Position numbers and translations under genes: made by a program
Assembly (NCBI RefSeq): GCF_019635455.1
Contig: NZ_JAHBZJ010000002.1
Location: 186,001-250,000, forward strand
Source: Sphingomonas sp.
GTDB lineage: Bacteria > Pseudomonadota > Alphaproteobacteria > Sphingomonadales > Sphingomonadaceae
DNA length: 64,000 nucleotides
Reading direction: 5' to 3'
Part shown: positions 54,146 through 63,428 of the stretch, one piece after another
Layout of the letters: each line of letters begins with the position of its first letter
How positions within the stretch are numbered: the stretch's first letter is position 1
The notes under the pieces: model-generated
Databases searched by the model: none
What the model was told of the DNA's origin: nothing
What the model saw: the letters and a program-made list of their open reading frames with translations, nothing else

Positions 54146-55051
54146 TCAGAAGGTGAGCGCAAGTCCGGCGCCGAACGTCAATTGGTGGCGCGAGCCGGCG
54201 ATCGCGACGAGCGGGGAGTCGGCGAAGTCGCCGATCAGCTTGCGATAGGTGCCGCCCGCGACAAGCGCGAGGCCCTTGGTCAGATCGCCGGTCAGCGCAT
54301 AGGTGAAGACGCCGCCAAAGGTGACGTCCTTCTGCCCGCCCTTTGGCGTGAAGACGGGAAGGCCGCTGGCGACGCTCCCCGCCGGGGTGACGCCGAAATA
54401 GGTGCGGGCGTAACGATCCTGGACGATTTCGGCCGACGCGAACAGGCCGACCAGCGCCCGGGTGCTGAGCGGCGTCGTATAGTTGATCGACGGCGTCCAG
54501 ATGCCGGTATTGTGGATGCGCGTGACGTCGTGCCGATAGCTGAGGCTGACCGAGAGCTTGTCATAGTCGCTGGTGATCAGCCCGGTCTTGCCGATGCCGA
54601 TATAGCCGCCGACCTCAACCGCGGTATCGACCTCGCCCAGCGCGCGGACGCGGGGATCGTGGATCGCATCCTTGTTGGTGCGATTGAGGTTCACCACCGC
54701 GACCGGACCCAGCTGGATATCCCAGTCGCGCCCGGCAACCTCCGGAATCAGGTCGAGGCTGGCGCGATTGCCGAGCACGGTGAAGCTCATCCCCGCAATC
54801 GTGCCGTTGGCGGCGGGAAGCGGTGTCCAGCGATGGTCGTTCGACCCTTCATAATCCGGAATCCACGCACCACCCACGCCGATCGTCAGCCGCGCCGCGC
54901 CCTCCTGCGCGACATCGGCCTGTTCGGCGGTGGCGGCAGGGGCGGCCGCAGCCTCCTGACCCGGCGGATTGACGGTTTCGGACGGAGGGGCGTCCTGCGC
55001 CCAGGCAGGGGTCGCGGCGAGGGCGGCGGCGATGAACATGGGCGTGCGCAT
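54146..55051 (-). CDS. MipA/OmpV family outer membrane protein
   Basis: A 301-residue beta-barrel protein with signal peptide MRTPMFIAAALAATPAWAQ, an acidic/Ala-rich linker and the family region LTIGVGGAWIPDYEGSNDHRWTPLPAANG. It ends FGAGLALTF with a C-terminal Phe, as outer membrane barrels do. MipA links murein enzymes in E. coli; in alphaproteobacteria the role is less clear. Convergent gene order and no operon partner. Confidence 0.88.
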   Translation of the reverse strand: MRTPMFIAAALAATPAWAQDAPPSETVNPPGQEAAAAPAATAEQADVAQEGAARLTIGVGGAWIPDYEGSNDHRWTPLPAANGTIAGMSFTVLGNRASLDLIPEVAGRDWDIQLGPVAVVNLNRTNKDAIHDPRVRALGEVDTAVEVGGYIGIGKTGLITSDYDKLSVSLSYRHDVTRIHNTGIWTPSINYTTPLSTRALVGLFASAEIVQDRYARTYFGVTPAGSVASGLPVFTPKGGQKDVTFGGVFTYALTGDLTKGLALVAGGTYRKLIGDFADSPLVAIAGSRHQLTFGAGLALTF

Positions 55052-55118
55052 TGGGAGGGCTTCCTGAAGACCGTTTCAGCTTCGCAACGCGGTATCGCGC
55101 AAATGGATGCAGGAAGCG

Positions 55119-55556
55119 TTACAGAAGGTAGCGCATCTTCACCGGCTGTGGCGCGGAACCGTTATCAAGCGGAAAGCGGGCGGCGTCGAACTTTGGCGGC
55201 CCAAAGCCGATCCGCGGATTGCGACTGAACCCGAACCCTTCACGCGGAATGCCCATCACCGTGTCGAGGCGTTTGTTGCCGTTTTCGTCATGGATGATCG
55301 CGGCGGCATAGCTGCCCGGTGCCAGACCGTCGATCCGGATGACCGGCGCGGCGGCCGGCACGGTGCGGGTGACCGCGCGCGGATCGCCCTTGCAGTCGGG
55401 GAAGCTGTCCGGCCGCGTGGTCAGGCACAGCTGAAGCACACCCTTTGCCGAGCGCAGCCCCTGAACGTCGAGTTCAAGCGTCGCCACCGGCGAGGCCGCC
55501 GGAAGCAGCAGCGCCGCCACCGGGAGCAGCGCCAACCCGGGCCGCGGCGCGGCCAT
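55119..55556 (-). CDS. DUF2141 family exported protein
   Basis: A 145-residue protein with signal sequence MAAPRPGLALLPVAALLLPAASPVA and the DUF2141 pattern LELDVQGLRSAKGVLQLCLTTRPDSFPDC, IDGLAPGSYAAAIIHDENGNKRLDTVMGIPREGFGFSRNPRIGFGPPKFDAARF. Found in many alphaproteobacterial periplasms; function unknown. If it starts at 55556 it overlaps the end of the upstream hydroxylase gene by 83 bases. The hydroxylase C terminus there looks non-conserved. Confidence 0.82.
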   Translation of the reverse strand: MAAPRPGLALLPVAALLLPAASPVATLELDVQGLRSAKGVLQLCLTTRPDSFPDCKGDPRAVTRTVPAAAPVIRIDGLAPGSYAAAIIHDENGNKRLDTVMGIPREGFGFSRNPRIGFGPPKFDAARFPLDNGSAPQPVKMRYLL

Positions 55557-56277
55557 GCGCGCGCGTGAAATCGCCGATGCCACGGTCCGTACCGCAAACC
55601 CGGTCCCAGAAACGGAAATACAGCCCATAATTGCACCCATAATGCTCATGGTGCCGCTGATGATGGCTGGCCGTGATCAGCCAGTTCCCGAGTGGCCCCC
55701 GCCACATCACCCGCGGAAACACCTCCCACCCCATGTGATTGGTCACACCCATAACCGTCATGATTCCCAGCACAAAGCCCAATGCGCCGACCTGTATCGG
55801 AATGAGGAACACCAGTGTCGGAATCACCACGGCGCCGGTCAGCGCCTCGATCGGGTGAAAGCTCATCGCCGCCCAGGCGGTGGGCGGGCGACTGTCGTGA
55901 TGGACGGCATGGGCGATGCGGAACAGGCGCGGGCGGTGCATCCAGCGATGCGTCCAGTAGAACCAGCTGTCGTGCGCGAAGAGATAGAGAAGGATCGAGA
56001 GCGGCAGCCACCAGATCGGATAGGCCGAGACGTCGGTATAGATCAGCGTCCAGCCAAGATTGCGCCACCCCCAGGCGACGATGCCGGCCGGAACGCCATA
56101 GATCGCCGCACTGGCGAGGCTCCAGCCGATCTCGCGGCGCATCTGCCGGTCAAGACCGGCATAGAGGCCGGGATGTCGCACCCGCGTCGCCCAGGCGAAA
56201 CCGCCCGAGACGATCAGATACCGCACGCCGACGATCAGCGTCATCGCGAGCGCGGAAAGAAGGATGGCAAGGACCAT
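55474..56277 (-). CDS. sterol desaturase / fatty acid hydroxylase family protein
   Basis: A 267-residue membrane di-iron enzyme. His boxes: HDSWFYWTHRWMHRPRLFRIAHAVHHDSRPPTAW and SHHQRHHEHYGCNYGLYFRFWDRVCGT. Membrane helices lie at the start (VLAILLSALAMTLIVGVRYLIV) and around residues 80 and 170. It resembles the hydroxylases that modify lipids or carotenoids. The last ~30 residues (AARVGAAPGGGAAASGG) are low complexity and overlap DUF2141. Substrate not known; it is distinct from the enzyme at 5412. Confidence 0.88.
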   Translation of the reverse strand: MVLAILLSALAMTLIVGVRYLIVSGGFAWATRVRHPGLYAGLDRQMRREIGWSLASAAIYGVPAGIVAWGWRNLGWTLIYTDVSAYPIWWLPLSILLYLFAHDSWFYWTHRWMHRPRLFRIAHAVHHDSRPPTAWAAMSFHPIEALTGAVVIPTLVFLIPIQVGALGFVLGIMTVMGVTNHMGWEVFPRVMWRGPLGNWLITASHHQRHHEHYGCNYGLYFRFWDRVCGTDRGIGDFTRAHGRAAARVGAAPGGGAAASGGLAGGDA

Positions 56278-56454
56278 GACGCCATCTAGCCGCAAGCATG
56301 GGCGGTGCGCACGGGATTTCGCGATCGTCGCGCGCACCGGTCAGGCGTGACCGACAATCGCCCCGTGCGTGGAAGGAACGGGAGGGGGGCGAGCGTTTCG
56401 CTACACCTGCTCCACCCCCGTTCGCGGCGATCCTGCTCGCCATTCCGGAAAGAC

Positions 56455-57876
56455 TTATGCGGCGGTGCCGCCGACGGTCAGCCCATCGACCAGCAGCGTC
56501 GGCTGGCCGACGCCGGCGGGAACGCTCTGCCCGCCCTTGCCGCACATGCCGACCCCTTCGTCGAGCGCGAAATCATTGCCGATGCCGGTCACCCTGGTCA
56601 GGCAGGTCGGCCCGTCGCCGATCAGCGTCGCCCCCTTGATCGGCGCGCCGAGTTTGCCGTTCTCGATCCGATAGGCCTCTGTACAGGAAAAGACGAACTT
56701 GCCGGAGACGATATCGACCTGCCCGCCGCCAAAGGATTTGGCGAAGATGCCGTTCTTCACGCGCGAGAGCAGTTCGGCGGGATCGTCCCCGCCCGCCTTC
56801 ATAAAGGTATTCGTCATGCGCGGCATCGGGGCGTGCTGGTAGCTTTCGCGGCGGCCATTGCCGGTCGGTTCGACCCCCATCAGCCGCGCGTTGAGCCGAT
56901 CCTGCATATAGCCGCGCAGGATTCCGTCCTCGATCAGCACCGTTTCACGCGTCGGGGTCCCCTCGTCATCGATCGACAGCGAGCCGCGCCGATCGAGGAT
57001 CGATCCGTCATCGACCACGGTGACGCCCGGCGCGGCGACGCGCTGCCCGATCCGTCCGGAAAAGGCGCTGGTCCCCTTGCGGTTGAAATCGCCCTCCAGG
57101 CCGTGGCCAACCGCTTCGTGCAGCAGGACGCCGGGCCAGCCGGGGCCGAGCAGCACCGTCATCTCGCCCGCCGGCGCATCGACCGCCTCAAGGTTCACCA
57201 GCGCCTGGGCCAGCGCCTCGTCGATCGCGCGGTTCCATGTTTCGGGCTGAAACAGCCGGTCGTAGAGCGCGCGGCCACCGGTGCCGAAGCTGCCGGTTTC
57301 GCGCCGGCCGTTCGTTTCCACGACGATCGAGACGTTGAGCCGGGTGAGCGGGCGGATGTCAGTGGCGACAAAGCCGTCGGGGCGGACGATCTCGACCACG
57401 CTCCATGCGCCGGTGAGGCCGACCGAGACCTGTACGACGCGCGGATCGCGTGCGCGGGCGGCGGCGTCGATCGTCTGGCAGAGATTCACCTTGTCCGCGA
57501 AGGGGACCAGGTCGAGCGGATCGGCGTCGGTGTAGAGATGGCGGTTGGTGCGCGGCGGCGGCGCGGCGCGGGGCGCGGTCGCCGGATCGATCAGCGCCAT
57601 CGTCTCCCCCGCACGACGGATCGCCGCCTCGGTCAGCTCGTTGGCATGGGCGAAGGCAGTGGTTTCCCCGCTGACCGCGCGCAGCCCGAAGCCCGAATCG
57701 GTGTTGTAGGACGCGGTCTTCAGCCGCCCGTCATCGAACCCGAACGCTTCGGACTTGCGATATTGGAGATAGAGTTCGCCATCGTCGGCACGCGCGAGCA
57801 GATCGGCGGTCAGCCGTTCCGTCGCATCGGGATCGAGCGTGTCGCGATACAGGAAGCCGCGAGGATCTTTATACAT
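56455..57876 (-). CDS. tldD: metalloprotease TldD
   Basis: A 473-residue protein of the TldD/PmbA family. The metal site HEAVGHGLEGD is the HExxxH motif, with the catalytic Glu present. The end FALDEGVGMCGKGGQSVPAGVGQPTLLVDGLTVGGTA is the family C terminus. With TldE it matures microcin B17 and degrades CcdA in E. coli; the normal role in alphaproteobacteria is peptide turnover. tldE is not in this window. Confidence 0.94.
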   Translation of the reverse strand: MYKDPRGFLYRDTLDPDATERLTADLLARADDGELYLQYRKSEAFGFDDGRLKTASYNTDSGFGLRAVSGETTAFAHANELTEAAIRRAGETMALIDPATAPRAAPPPRTNRHLYTDADPLDLVPFADKVNLCQTIDAAARARDPRVVQVSVGLTGAWSVVEIVRPDGFVATDIRPLTRLNVSIVVETNGRRETGSFGTGGRALYDRLFQPETWNRAIDEALAQALVNLEAVDAPAGEMTVLLGPGWPGVLLHEAVGHGLEGDFNRKGTSAFSGRIGQRVAAPGVTVVDDGSILDRRGSLSIDDEGTPTRETVLIEDGILRGYMQDRLNARLMGVEPTGNGRRESYQHAPMPRMTNTFMKAGGDDPAELLSRVKNGIFAKSFGGGQVDIVSGKFVFSCTEAYRIENGKLGAPIKGATLIGDGPTCLTRVTGIGNDFALDEGVGMCGKGGQSVPAGVGQPTLLVDGLTVGGTAA

Positions 57877-57961
57877 GCCCCGAATATAGGCTGGACGGGC
57901 GCAAGCGCCAGATCGCGCGCGCGGCGATCCTTGCGGCGGGCCTTAAGGACTGCGGCCGCCC

Positions 57962-58192
57962 CTAAAGGCTGGCGCCGGAGGCGATGTCGGGCAGATCGCC
58001 CTGATCGACCCCGTCGGCGGGACCCCCGACCAGGATGAAGCGGCGATCGCAATAGCCGCAATCGACATAGCCATGCTCGTCGATCTCGAGGAACACGCGC
58101 GGATGGCCGAGCGCGGCGGGGATTCCCGCCTGCGCGCCGTCACAGGCGACGCGGCGGTGGGTGACGCGGGTGGTTTCGGGCGGCGCGATCAT
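57962..58192 (-). CDS. zinc-finger domain protein (zf-CHCC, NDUFS6-like)
   Basis: A 76-residue protein with the CHCC finger: VACDG, then GHPRVFLEIDEHGYVDCGYCDRRFIL, giving Cys-His-Cys-Cys zinc ligands. It is the small bacterial homologue of the complex I accessory subunit NDUFS6, common in alphaproteobacteria. Start at the ATG at 58192; longer forms add unrelated residues. Confidence 0.85.
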   Translation of the reverse strand: MIAPPETTRVTHRRVACDGAQAGIPAALGHPRVFLEIDEHGYVDCGYCDRRFILVGGPADGVDQGDLPDIASGASL

Positions 58193-58261
58193 GCCATGCG
58201 CGTTAGCAAAGCGGCGCGGGCGCGGCAATCGGCTGTGCGTCGCCCGCACGATGCCGGCGCA

Positions 58262-58570
58262 TCACATCGATTTGGTCGCGGCCTGAACCTGGTCGGCACA
58301 GGGTTCGGCGAGCGCAGCCGCGCCCCCCGCCCCGTCGGGCTTGAGCGCTTCCACCCCGGCCTTCACCGCCGGGCCGACCGCGGCATCGCCACTGCGCCCG
58401 GCGATCTTGCCAATGAAGAACAGCATCGTCGATTGCAGGCCGGGCTTGTCCGCCTCCTCGACCTGGTCCTCCAACAGGCTCATCGCGGCGACACATTTGC
58501 CGTCGGCGATATCGGCGGCGGACGGCGCGGCCTGGGCGGCGAGCAGAAGGGCGGCGAGCAGGACGGACAT
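58262..58570 (-). CDS. small exported hypothetical protein
   Basis: A 102-residue protein with a clear signal peptide (MSVLLAALLLAAQAAPSAA) and a short helical mature part holding two Cys (DGKCVAAMSLLEDQVEEADKPGLQSTMLFFIGKIAGRSGD, then EPCADQV). The two Cys may form a disulfide. Its coding matches host GC. Function unknown; it is divergent from the ABC ATPase gene, with a 103-bp shared promoter region. Confidence 0.65.
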   Translation of the reverse strand: MSVLLAALLLAAQAAPSAADIADGKCVAAMSLLEDQVEEADKPGLQSTMLFFIGKIAGRSGDAAVGPAVKAGVEALKPDGAGGAAALAEPCADQVQAATKSM

Positions 58571-58673
58571 TGGCAGGTTCCCCAACAGCTTAGGCACCGA
58601 GCGTGGACGCCGGCGCGCCGCTTGGCAACCTGTTTCACTTGCCAAGCGGCGCGGCGCGGCCCAAGTCGGCGCG

Positions 58674-59591
58674 ATGAGCGACGCGGCGATCGAGATCGAC
58701 GGCCTTTCCAAGGTCTATCAGGGCGGCAAGCAGGCGCTGGACGCGGTCAGTTTCGTCGTGCCGCGCGGACAGATTTTCGGCCTGCTGGGTCCGAACGGCG
58801 CCGGCAAATCGACGCTGATCAACATCCTGGCCGGGCTGGTCAACAAGACGGCGGGGCGGGCCAGCATCTGGGGGTTCGATATCGACGCCCACCCGCGCAA
58901 CGCCAAGCGCGCGATCGGCATCGTCAATCAGGAGATCCTGTTCGACCCGTTTTTCACCCCGGTCGAGACGCTGGAAATCCAGGCCGGGCTGTATGGCGTG
59001 CCGAAAGCCGAGCGCAAGTCGATGGAACTGCTGCGCGCGGTGCATCTGGAGGACAAGGCGAACGCCTATTCGCGTACCCTGTCGGGGGGCATGAAACGGC
59101 GGCTGATGGTGGCCAAGGCGATGGTCCATTCGCCGCCGGTGCTGGTGCTGGACGAGCCGACCGCGGGCGTGGATATCGAATTGCGGCAGCAGCTATGGGC
59201 CTATGTGCGCGGGCTGAACGAGCGCGGCGTGACCGTGGTGCTGACGACGCACTATCTGGAGGAGGCCGAGGAGCTGTGCGACCGGATCGCGATCATCAAC
59301 CATGGCCGGCTGATCGCGAACGAACCGACCCGCGCGCTGGTCGGAAGGACCCAGGAAAAGGCGGTCGAACTGGTGGTCGATCGCGACATCGCCGCGCTGC
59401 CCGACAATGGCTGTTTCCAGAAGATCGAGGCGAAGGGCGAGCGGACGCTCGTCATCACCTATCGCAAGGACCAGGCGAATGCGGGCGAGGTACTGGGCGC
59501 GGTGCAGGCGGCCGGGTTCGGGATCGTCGACGTCAGCACGCGCGAAGCGGACCTGGAGGATGTGTTCCTGAGCCTGACGCGGGCAGGCTGA
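58674..59591 (+). CDS. ABC transporter ATP-binding protein (ABC-2 type)
   Basis: A 305-residue ATPase. Walker A is GLLGPNGAGKSTLINILAG, signature YSRTLSGGMKRRLMVAKAM, Walker B VLVLDEPTAGVD, then the H-loop TTHYLEEAEELCDRIAIINHGRL. A C-terminal DUF4162-like tail follows. Such proteins pair with an ABC-2 permease for drug, lipid or polysaccharide export, but no permease gene is next to it. The next small gene starts at once (TGAG-ATG). Confidence 0.9.
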   Translation: MSDAAIEIDGLSKVYQGGKQALDAVSFVVPRGQIFGLLGPNGAGKSTLINILAGLVNKTAGRASIWGFDIDAHPRNAKRAIGIVNQEILFDPFFTPVETLEIQAGLYGVPKAERKSMELLRAVHLEDKANAYSRTLSGGMKRRLMVAKAMVHSPPVLVLDEPTAGVDIELRQQLWAYVRGLNERGVTVVLTTHYLEEAEELCDRIAIINHGRLIANEPTRALVGRTQEKAVELVVDRDIAALPDNGCFQKIEAKGERTLVITYRKDQANAGEVLGAVQAAGFGIVDVSTREADLEDVFLSLTRAG

Positions 59592-59592
59592 G

Positions 59593-59784
59593 ATGAGCGC
59601 TCGCCCTACCTCGGACGAACTCGCGGGCATGACAGCGAACGAGCGTTTCTACGCACTGGGTACGCTCGGCGCGTTCGACGCCGCGCGTCGGACCCGGGAC
59701 CGAGCGGCGATGATCGCGATCTACCGCGATGCCGAAGTCGAAAACGCCGAGCAATGCGTCGATAGAATTCTGGCGGCGGACTAA
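59593..59784 (+). CDS. small hypothetical protein coupled to the ABC ATPase
   Basis: A 63-residue soluble helical protein (MSARPTSDELAGMTANERFYALGTLGAFDAARRTRDRAAMIAIYRDAEVENAEQC). It begins one base after the ATPase stop and overlaps the end of the convergent esterase gene by four bases. It resembles small sphingomonad proteins found in operons with ABC exporters; no function assigned. Confidence 0.6.
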   Translation: MSARPTSDELAGMTANERFYALGTLGAFDAARRTRDRAAMIAIYRDAEVENAEQCVDRILAAD

Positions 59785-60686
59785 CGCCGGTAGCGCTTGA
59801 GGAAATTCCACATCGCGTCGTTGTCGGCGGTCCATACATGGCCGGCGCCGCGGGTGATGCGGCCCATCACCTCCGCGCCGCCGCGACACCGGGTGTAGAG
59901 CTGTTCGTAGCGGTTTGCGGCGAGGTCGCGGAACAGCAGCGTGCTGGCGCAACCGTCCAGCTGCGCCCAGCGGGCAAGCGCGGCGGTCATCGGATATTGC
60001 CAATAACCCGCGCCACCGCCCTGGATCGGGTTGGTGCCGTCCTTGTCCCCGGCAAAGGCGATCACCGGGACCGGGTTCGCGGGGCGGCAGGTCGCGGGAT
60101 CGGGGCGCGTCGGGTCATTGGCGAGCGGGTTGCCGGCGCGCAGGCCGACCACCGGGGCGATGGCGGCGATCGCGTCGGAGGCGACGCAGCCCAGCCATGA
60201 CGTCATTCGCCCGCCGCCCGACAGGCCGGTCGAATAGACGCGCGCGCGATCCGCACACCCCCGATCGGACAGGAAGCGGATCGCGGTACGGATGAACGCG
60301 ACATCGTCGGCGTCGCCCGGACCCGGCACCTTGCCGGTGATGGTGGGAACGCCGGGGATGTTCCAGACGAAGCCCGTTTGAACCGGGATGCCGCCATCGG
60401 GCGCGGCGAGCAGGAAGCCGTGGCGGTCGCTGGTCCCCTCAAGCTGCGACTGGCGCAGGATGCCGGCACCGTCGCCCCCGCTGCCGTGCAGGACGAAGAG
60501 CAGCGGAAGCGGCGCGCGGACGGACGCGCCGGCCGGGACGTGCAACAGCAATGCGCGGCCGGTATCGGCGATGGCGATGCGCTGGGTCGTCCCCGGCGCA
60601 CCGAGCGAACAGGTGGGCGCGGCACGGACCGGCGCCAGTCCCGCGAACATCAGGGTCAGGGCGGCGGCAATCCATGCGACGCGCAT
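59781..60686 (-). CDS. PHB depolymerase-like extracellular esterase (LpqC/feruloyl esterase type)
   Basis: A 301-residue exported alpha/beta hydrolase. Signal peptide MRVAWIAAALTLMFAGLAPVRA; oxyanion region LPLLFVLHGSGGDGAGI; nucleophile elbow VYSTGLSGGGRMTSWLGC (GLSGG); catalytic Asp likely in FAGDKDGTNPI and His near GAGHVWTADND. The ESTHER/PHB depolymerase family cleaves esters such as PHB or feruloyl-sugars outside the cell. Specificity unknown. Start at the signal-peptide ATG (60686). Confidence 0.87.
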   Translation of the reverse strand: MRVAWIAAALTLMFAGLAPVRAAPTCSLGAPGTTQRIAIADTGRALLLHVPAGASVRAPLPLLFVLHGSGGDGAGILRQSQLEGTSDRHGFLLAAPDGGIPVQTGFVWNIPGVPTITGKVPGPGDADDVAFIRTAIRFLSDRGCADRARVYSTGLSGGGRMTSWLGCVASDAIAAIAPVVGLRAGNPLANDPTRPDPATCRPANPVPVIAFAGDKDGTNPIQGGGAGYWQYPMTAALARWAQLDGCASTLLFRDLAANRYEQLYTRCRGGAEVMGRITRGAGHVWTADNDAMWNFLKRYRR

Positions 60687-60753
60687 CGGGCAATCTCCCA
60701 CAAGACGCCCCCGATCTACCGGACGAAGGCGGCAGCGCAAGCGGATCGCGCGA

Positions 60754-61713
60754 TCAGGCCTTGCCGTAAACCCAGCGGGGCCGCAGTTCGAGCACCCAAT
60801 CCTCTCCTTCCGAAAAGAACACGGGATCGTGGCATCGATCGAGGATCGCGCCGGCATGCGAATCGAAATCGGCGCGTGCGAGTTCGATCGCCAGGCCGCC
60901 GGGCCAGGGCGCGAGGCGAAGCCGCCCCCCGGGCGGGAGGCGGGCGGCAAGGAAATCGCGCACGAGCGTGTCGCGCGCCGATCGATCGCCGGGCATCGGG
61001 ACGCTGAGATCGGCGCGGGTGCGGTGCCAGTCGATCCGGACCGGCGCGGCGCCGCGAAAGCTGAGCGAGGTCATGTCGTGCGGATAGAGCAATCGGACCC
61101 GCACCCCCGCCGCGACCAGCAGCCGGCGCAGTGGGGCGGCGGCGCGGCGCAGGTCGCGATTGACGGCACGCATGCGGGCGAATTCGGCGCTGGCATCTTC
61201 TCCCGGGACACAGGACACCACCCAGTCGCCGTCGATGCGGATCAACCAGTCGCCGGGAAGCGCGACGATCCACACCTCGCCCCAGCGCGGGACGCCGGTC
61301 AGCAGCGAGTTGAGATGCGCGGCGGCGAGCGCGGCGGTGGACAGGCGCAGGCCGACCCAGTCATTTTCATAGAGGATGGCGACAGGCGCGTCGGGATCGG
61401 CAAGTTCGGTGAGGATCGCGCGCGCGGCCGTTGCGCGGGCGCACGGATCGGTGCCGGTTTCGACGATGTGGGGAGAGATCGAAAGGTGCCAGGGCATCTC
61501 GCCCCACCCGGATGGCACCCAGTGCGGAATCCAGTCGCCGACCGCGTTGAGGTCTCCAAAGAAATACGCGACCCCGGCCCGGTCGAGCGCATCGAGCATC
61601 GCGGCATATTCCGGGCGGTTCGCAATGTCGCTGGCCCGTTCGCCCCCGCTGGCGAGCGACGCCTGAAGCGCCGCGCGGCGGGCAACCAGTTCGGCGCGCT
61701 TGTCGGCATCCAT
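60754..61713 (-). CDS. hypothetical protein (319 aa)
   Basis: A soluble protein of unknown family. It has several Trp-rich stretches (FFGDLNAVGDWIPHWVPSGWGEMPWHLSISPHIV, WGEVWIVALPGDWLIRIDGDWVVSCVPGED). No signal peptide or membrane helix; composition is typical for the host. It is divergent from nadB with 70 bases between starts. No function assigned. Confidence 0.65.
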   Translation of the reverse strand: MDADKRAELVARRAALQASLASGGERASDIANRPEYAAMLDALDRAGVAYFFGDLNAVGDWIPHWVPSGWGEMPWHLSISPHIVETGTDPCARATAARAILTELADPDAPVAILYENDWVGLRLSTAALAAAHLNSLLTGVPRWGEVWIVALPGDWLIRIDGDWVVSCVPGEDASAEFARMRAVNRDLRRAAAPLRRLLVAAGVRVRLLYPHDMTSLSFRGAAPVRIDWHRTRADLSVPMPGDRSARDTLVRDFLAARLPPGGRLRLAPWPGGLAIELARADFDSHAGAILDRCHDPVFFSEGEDWVLELRPRWVYGKA

Positions 61714-61782
61714 GTTTCGCCGCTAGCACGGTAGAGGAGAGCGCGCGAACAGGTTTGCGCTGACGATTTCGGATAGGGATAG

Positions 61783-63378
61783 ATGGTCCATCAAAGCGAG
61801 GTTCTGGTGATCGGATCGGGCGCGGCGGGGCTGACCGCGGCGCTCAACCTGGCCGAACGGTTCAGAGTGACCGTGCTGGCCAAGGGCGCGCTGGACGAGG
61901 GATCGACCGCCTGGGCGCAGGGGGGGATCGCTGCGGTGCTGGACGCCGGCGACACGTTCGAAAACCATATCCGCGACACGATGATCGCCGGCGCGGGGCT
62001 GAACGATCGGGCGACGGTGGAGTTCGTCGTCGAGAATGCGCCGGCCGCGATCGCGCGGCTGGAGCAGCTGGGGGTGCCGTTCAACCATGAGGGCGCGGGC
62101 GGCAGCGGCGCGCTGCACCTGACGCGCGAGGGCGGCCACAGCCATCGCCGCATCGTTCATGTCGATGATGCGACCGGATGGGCGGTGCAGGAGGCCCTGA
62201 TCCGCGCCGCGCGCGCCAATCCCAACATCACCCTGGTCCCCGACATGGTGGCGATCGACCTGGCGACCAGCCGGCACGAAATCCGCTATTCGGGCGCAGG
62301 CAATGTGTGGGGCGTCTATGCCGTCAACCGCGCGAGCGGGCAGGTTGAGCTGTTCACCGCGAACGCCACGGTGCTGGCGACCGGCGGCGCGGGGCGGACC
62401 TATCTGTTTTCCACCGCGCCGCGCGGGGCGACCGGCGACGGCATCGCGATGGCATGGCGCGCGGGATGCCGCATCTCGAACATGGAGATGATGCAGTTCC
62501 ACCCGACCTGCCTGTACAATCTGGAGGTCAAGAACTTCCTGATCACCGAAGCGGTGCGCGGCGAGGGCGGGCGGCTGATCAACCCGGCGACCGGCCAGCG
62601 GTTCATGACCGAATATGATCCCGAACGGATGGAGCTGGCCCCGCGCGACGTGGTGGCGCGCGCGAACGATGCTGAGATCAAGCGGTACGGCCTGGACTAT
62701 GTCCATCTCGACATCAGTCATCAGCCGCCGGAATTCGTAAAGGGGCATTTCCCCAACATCTATGAAAAGCTGATGGGGCTGGGCATCGACATGACCACGG
62801 GACCGATCCCGGTGGTGCCGGCCCAGCATTATACCTGTGGCGGGGTGGTGATCGATCTGGACGGCAAGACCGACCTACCCGGCCTGTACGCGGCGGGCGA
62901 ATGTACCGAGAGCGGCCTGCACGGCGCGAACCGGCTGGCGTCCAACTCGCTGCTCGAATGTTTCGTGTTCGGCGAGGCGGCGGCCAAGCACATTGCGGCG
63001 CATTGGGCCGACCTGCCGCCGCCGCCGGCAATCCGGCCCTGGGACGAAAGCCGCGTGGCCGATTCGGACGAGGAAGTGGTCATCAAGCAGAACTGGACCG
63101 AAATCCGCCGGTTCATGTGGAACTATGTCGGCATCGTGCGGACGACCAAGCGGCTGGAGCGCGCGGCGCACCGCATCAAGATGCTGGGCGAGGAGATCGC
63201 CGACTATTACGGCCATTTCCGCGTGACCCCGGACCTGATCGAGCTGCGCAACCTGCACCAGGCGGCCGATCTGATCGTGCGCAGCGCGCTGCACCGGCAC
63301 GAGAGCCGGGGACTGCACTATACGCTGGACTATCCCGAAACGCTGCCCGAGGCGGTGGACACGGTGCTGGTGCCTTAG
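61783..63378 (+). CDS. nadB: L-aspartate oxidase
   Basis: A 531-residue FAD enzyme that makes iminoaspartate for NAD synthesis. It has VLVIGSGAAGLTAALNL, the STAWAQGGIAAVL segment, VLATGGAGRTYLFSTAPRGATGDGIAMAWRAG, MMQFHPTC, LITEAVRGEGG and GLYAAGECTESGLHGANRLASNSLLE, all in NadB order, with a normal C-terminal helical domain. nadA and nadC are not adjacent. ATG at 61783. Confidence 0.95.
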   Translation: MVHQSEVLVIGSGAAGLTAALNLAERFRVTVLAKGALDEGSTAWAQGGIAAVLDAGDTFENHIRDTMIAGAGLNDRATVEFVVENAPAAIARLEQLGVPFNHEGAGGSGALHLTREGGHSHRRIVHVDDATGWAVQEALIRAARANPNITLVPDMVAIDLATSRHEIRYSGAGNVWGVYAVNRASGQVELFTANATVLATGGAGRTYLFSTAPRGATGDGIAMAWRAGCRISNMEMMQFHPTCLYNLEVKNFLITEAVRGEGGRLINPATGQRFMTEYDPERMELAPRDVVARANDAEIKRYGLDYVHLDISHQPPEFVKGHFPNIYEKLMGLGIDMTTGPIPVVPAQHYTCGGVVIDLDGKTDLPGLYAAGECTESGLHGANRLASNSLLECFVFGEAAAKHIAAHWADLPPPPAIRPWDESRVADSDEEVVIKQNWTEIRRFMWNYVGIVRTTKRLERAAHRIKMLGEEIADYYGHFRVTPDLIELRNLHQAADLIVRSALHRHESRGLHYTLDYPETLPEAVDTVLVP

Positions 63379-63428
63379 TTGGTTAAGCGTCAGCTTGCGC
63401 TGACCGGCACCAGCAAGCCGAAACGCCC

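Noticed and set aside
63389..63404. GTCAGC-TTGC-GCTGAC as nadB terminator
   Set aside because: Stem of only six bases with no T run on either side; too weak to call.
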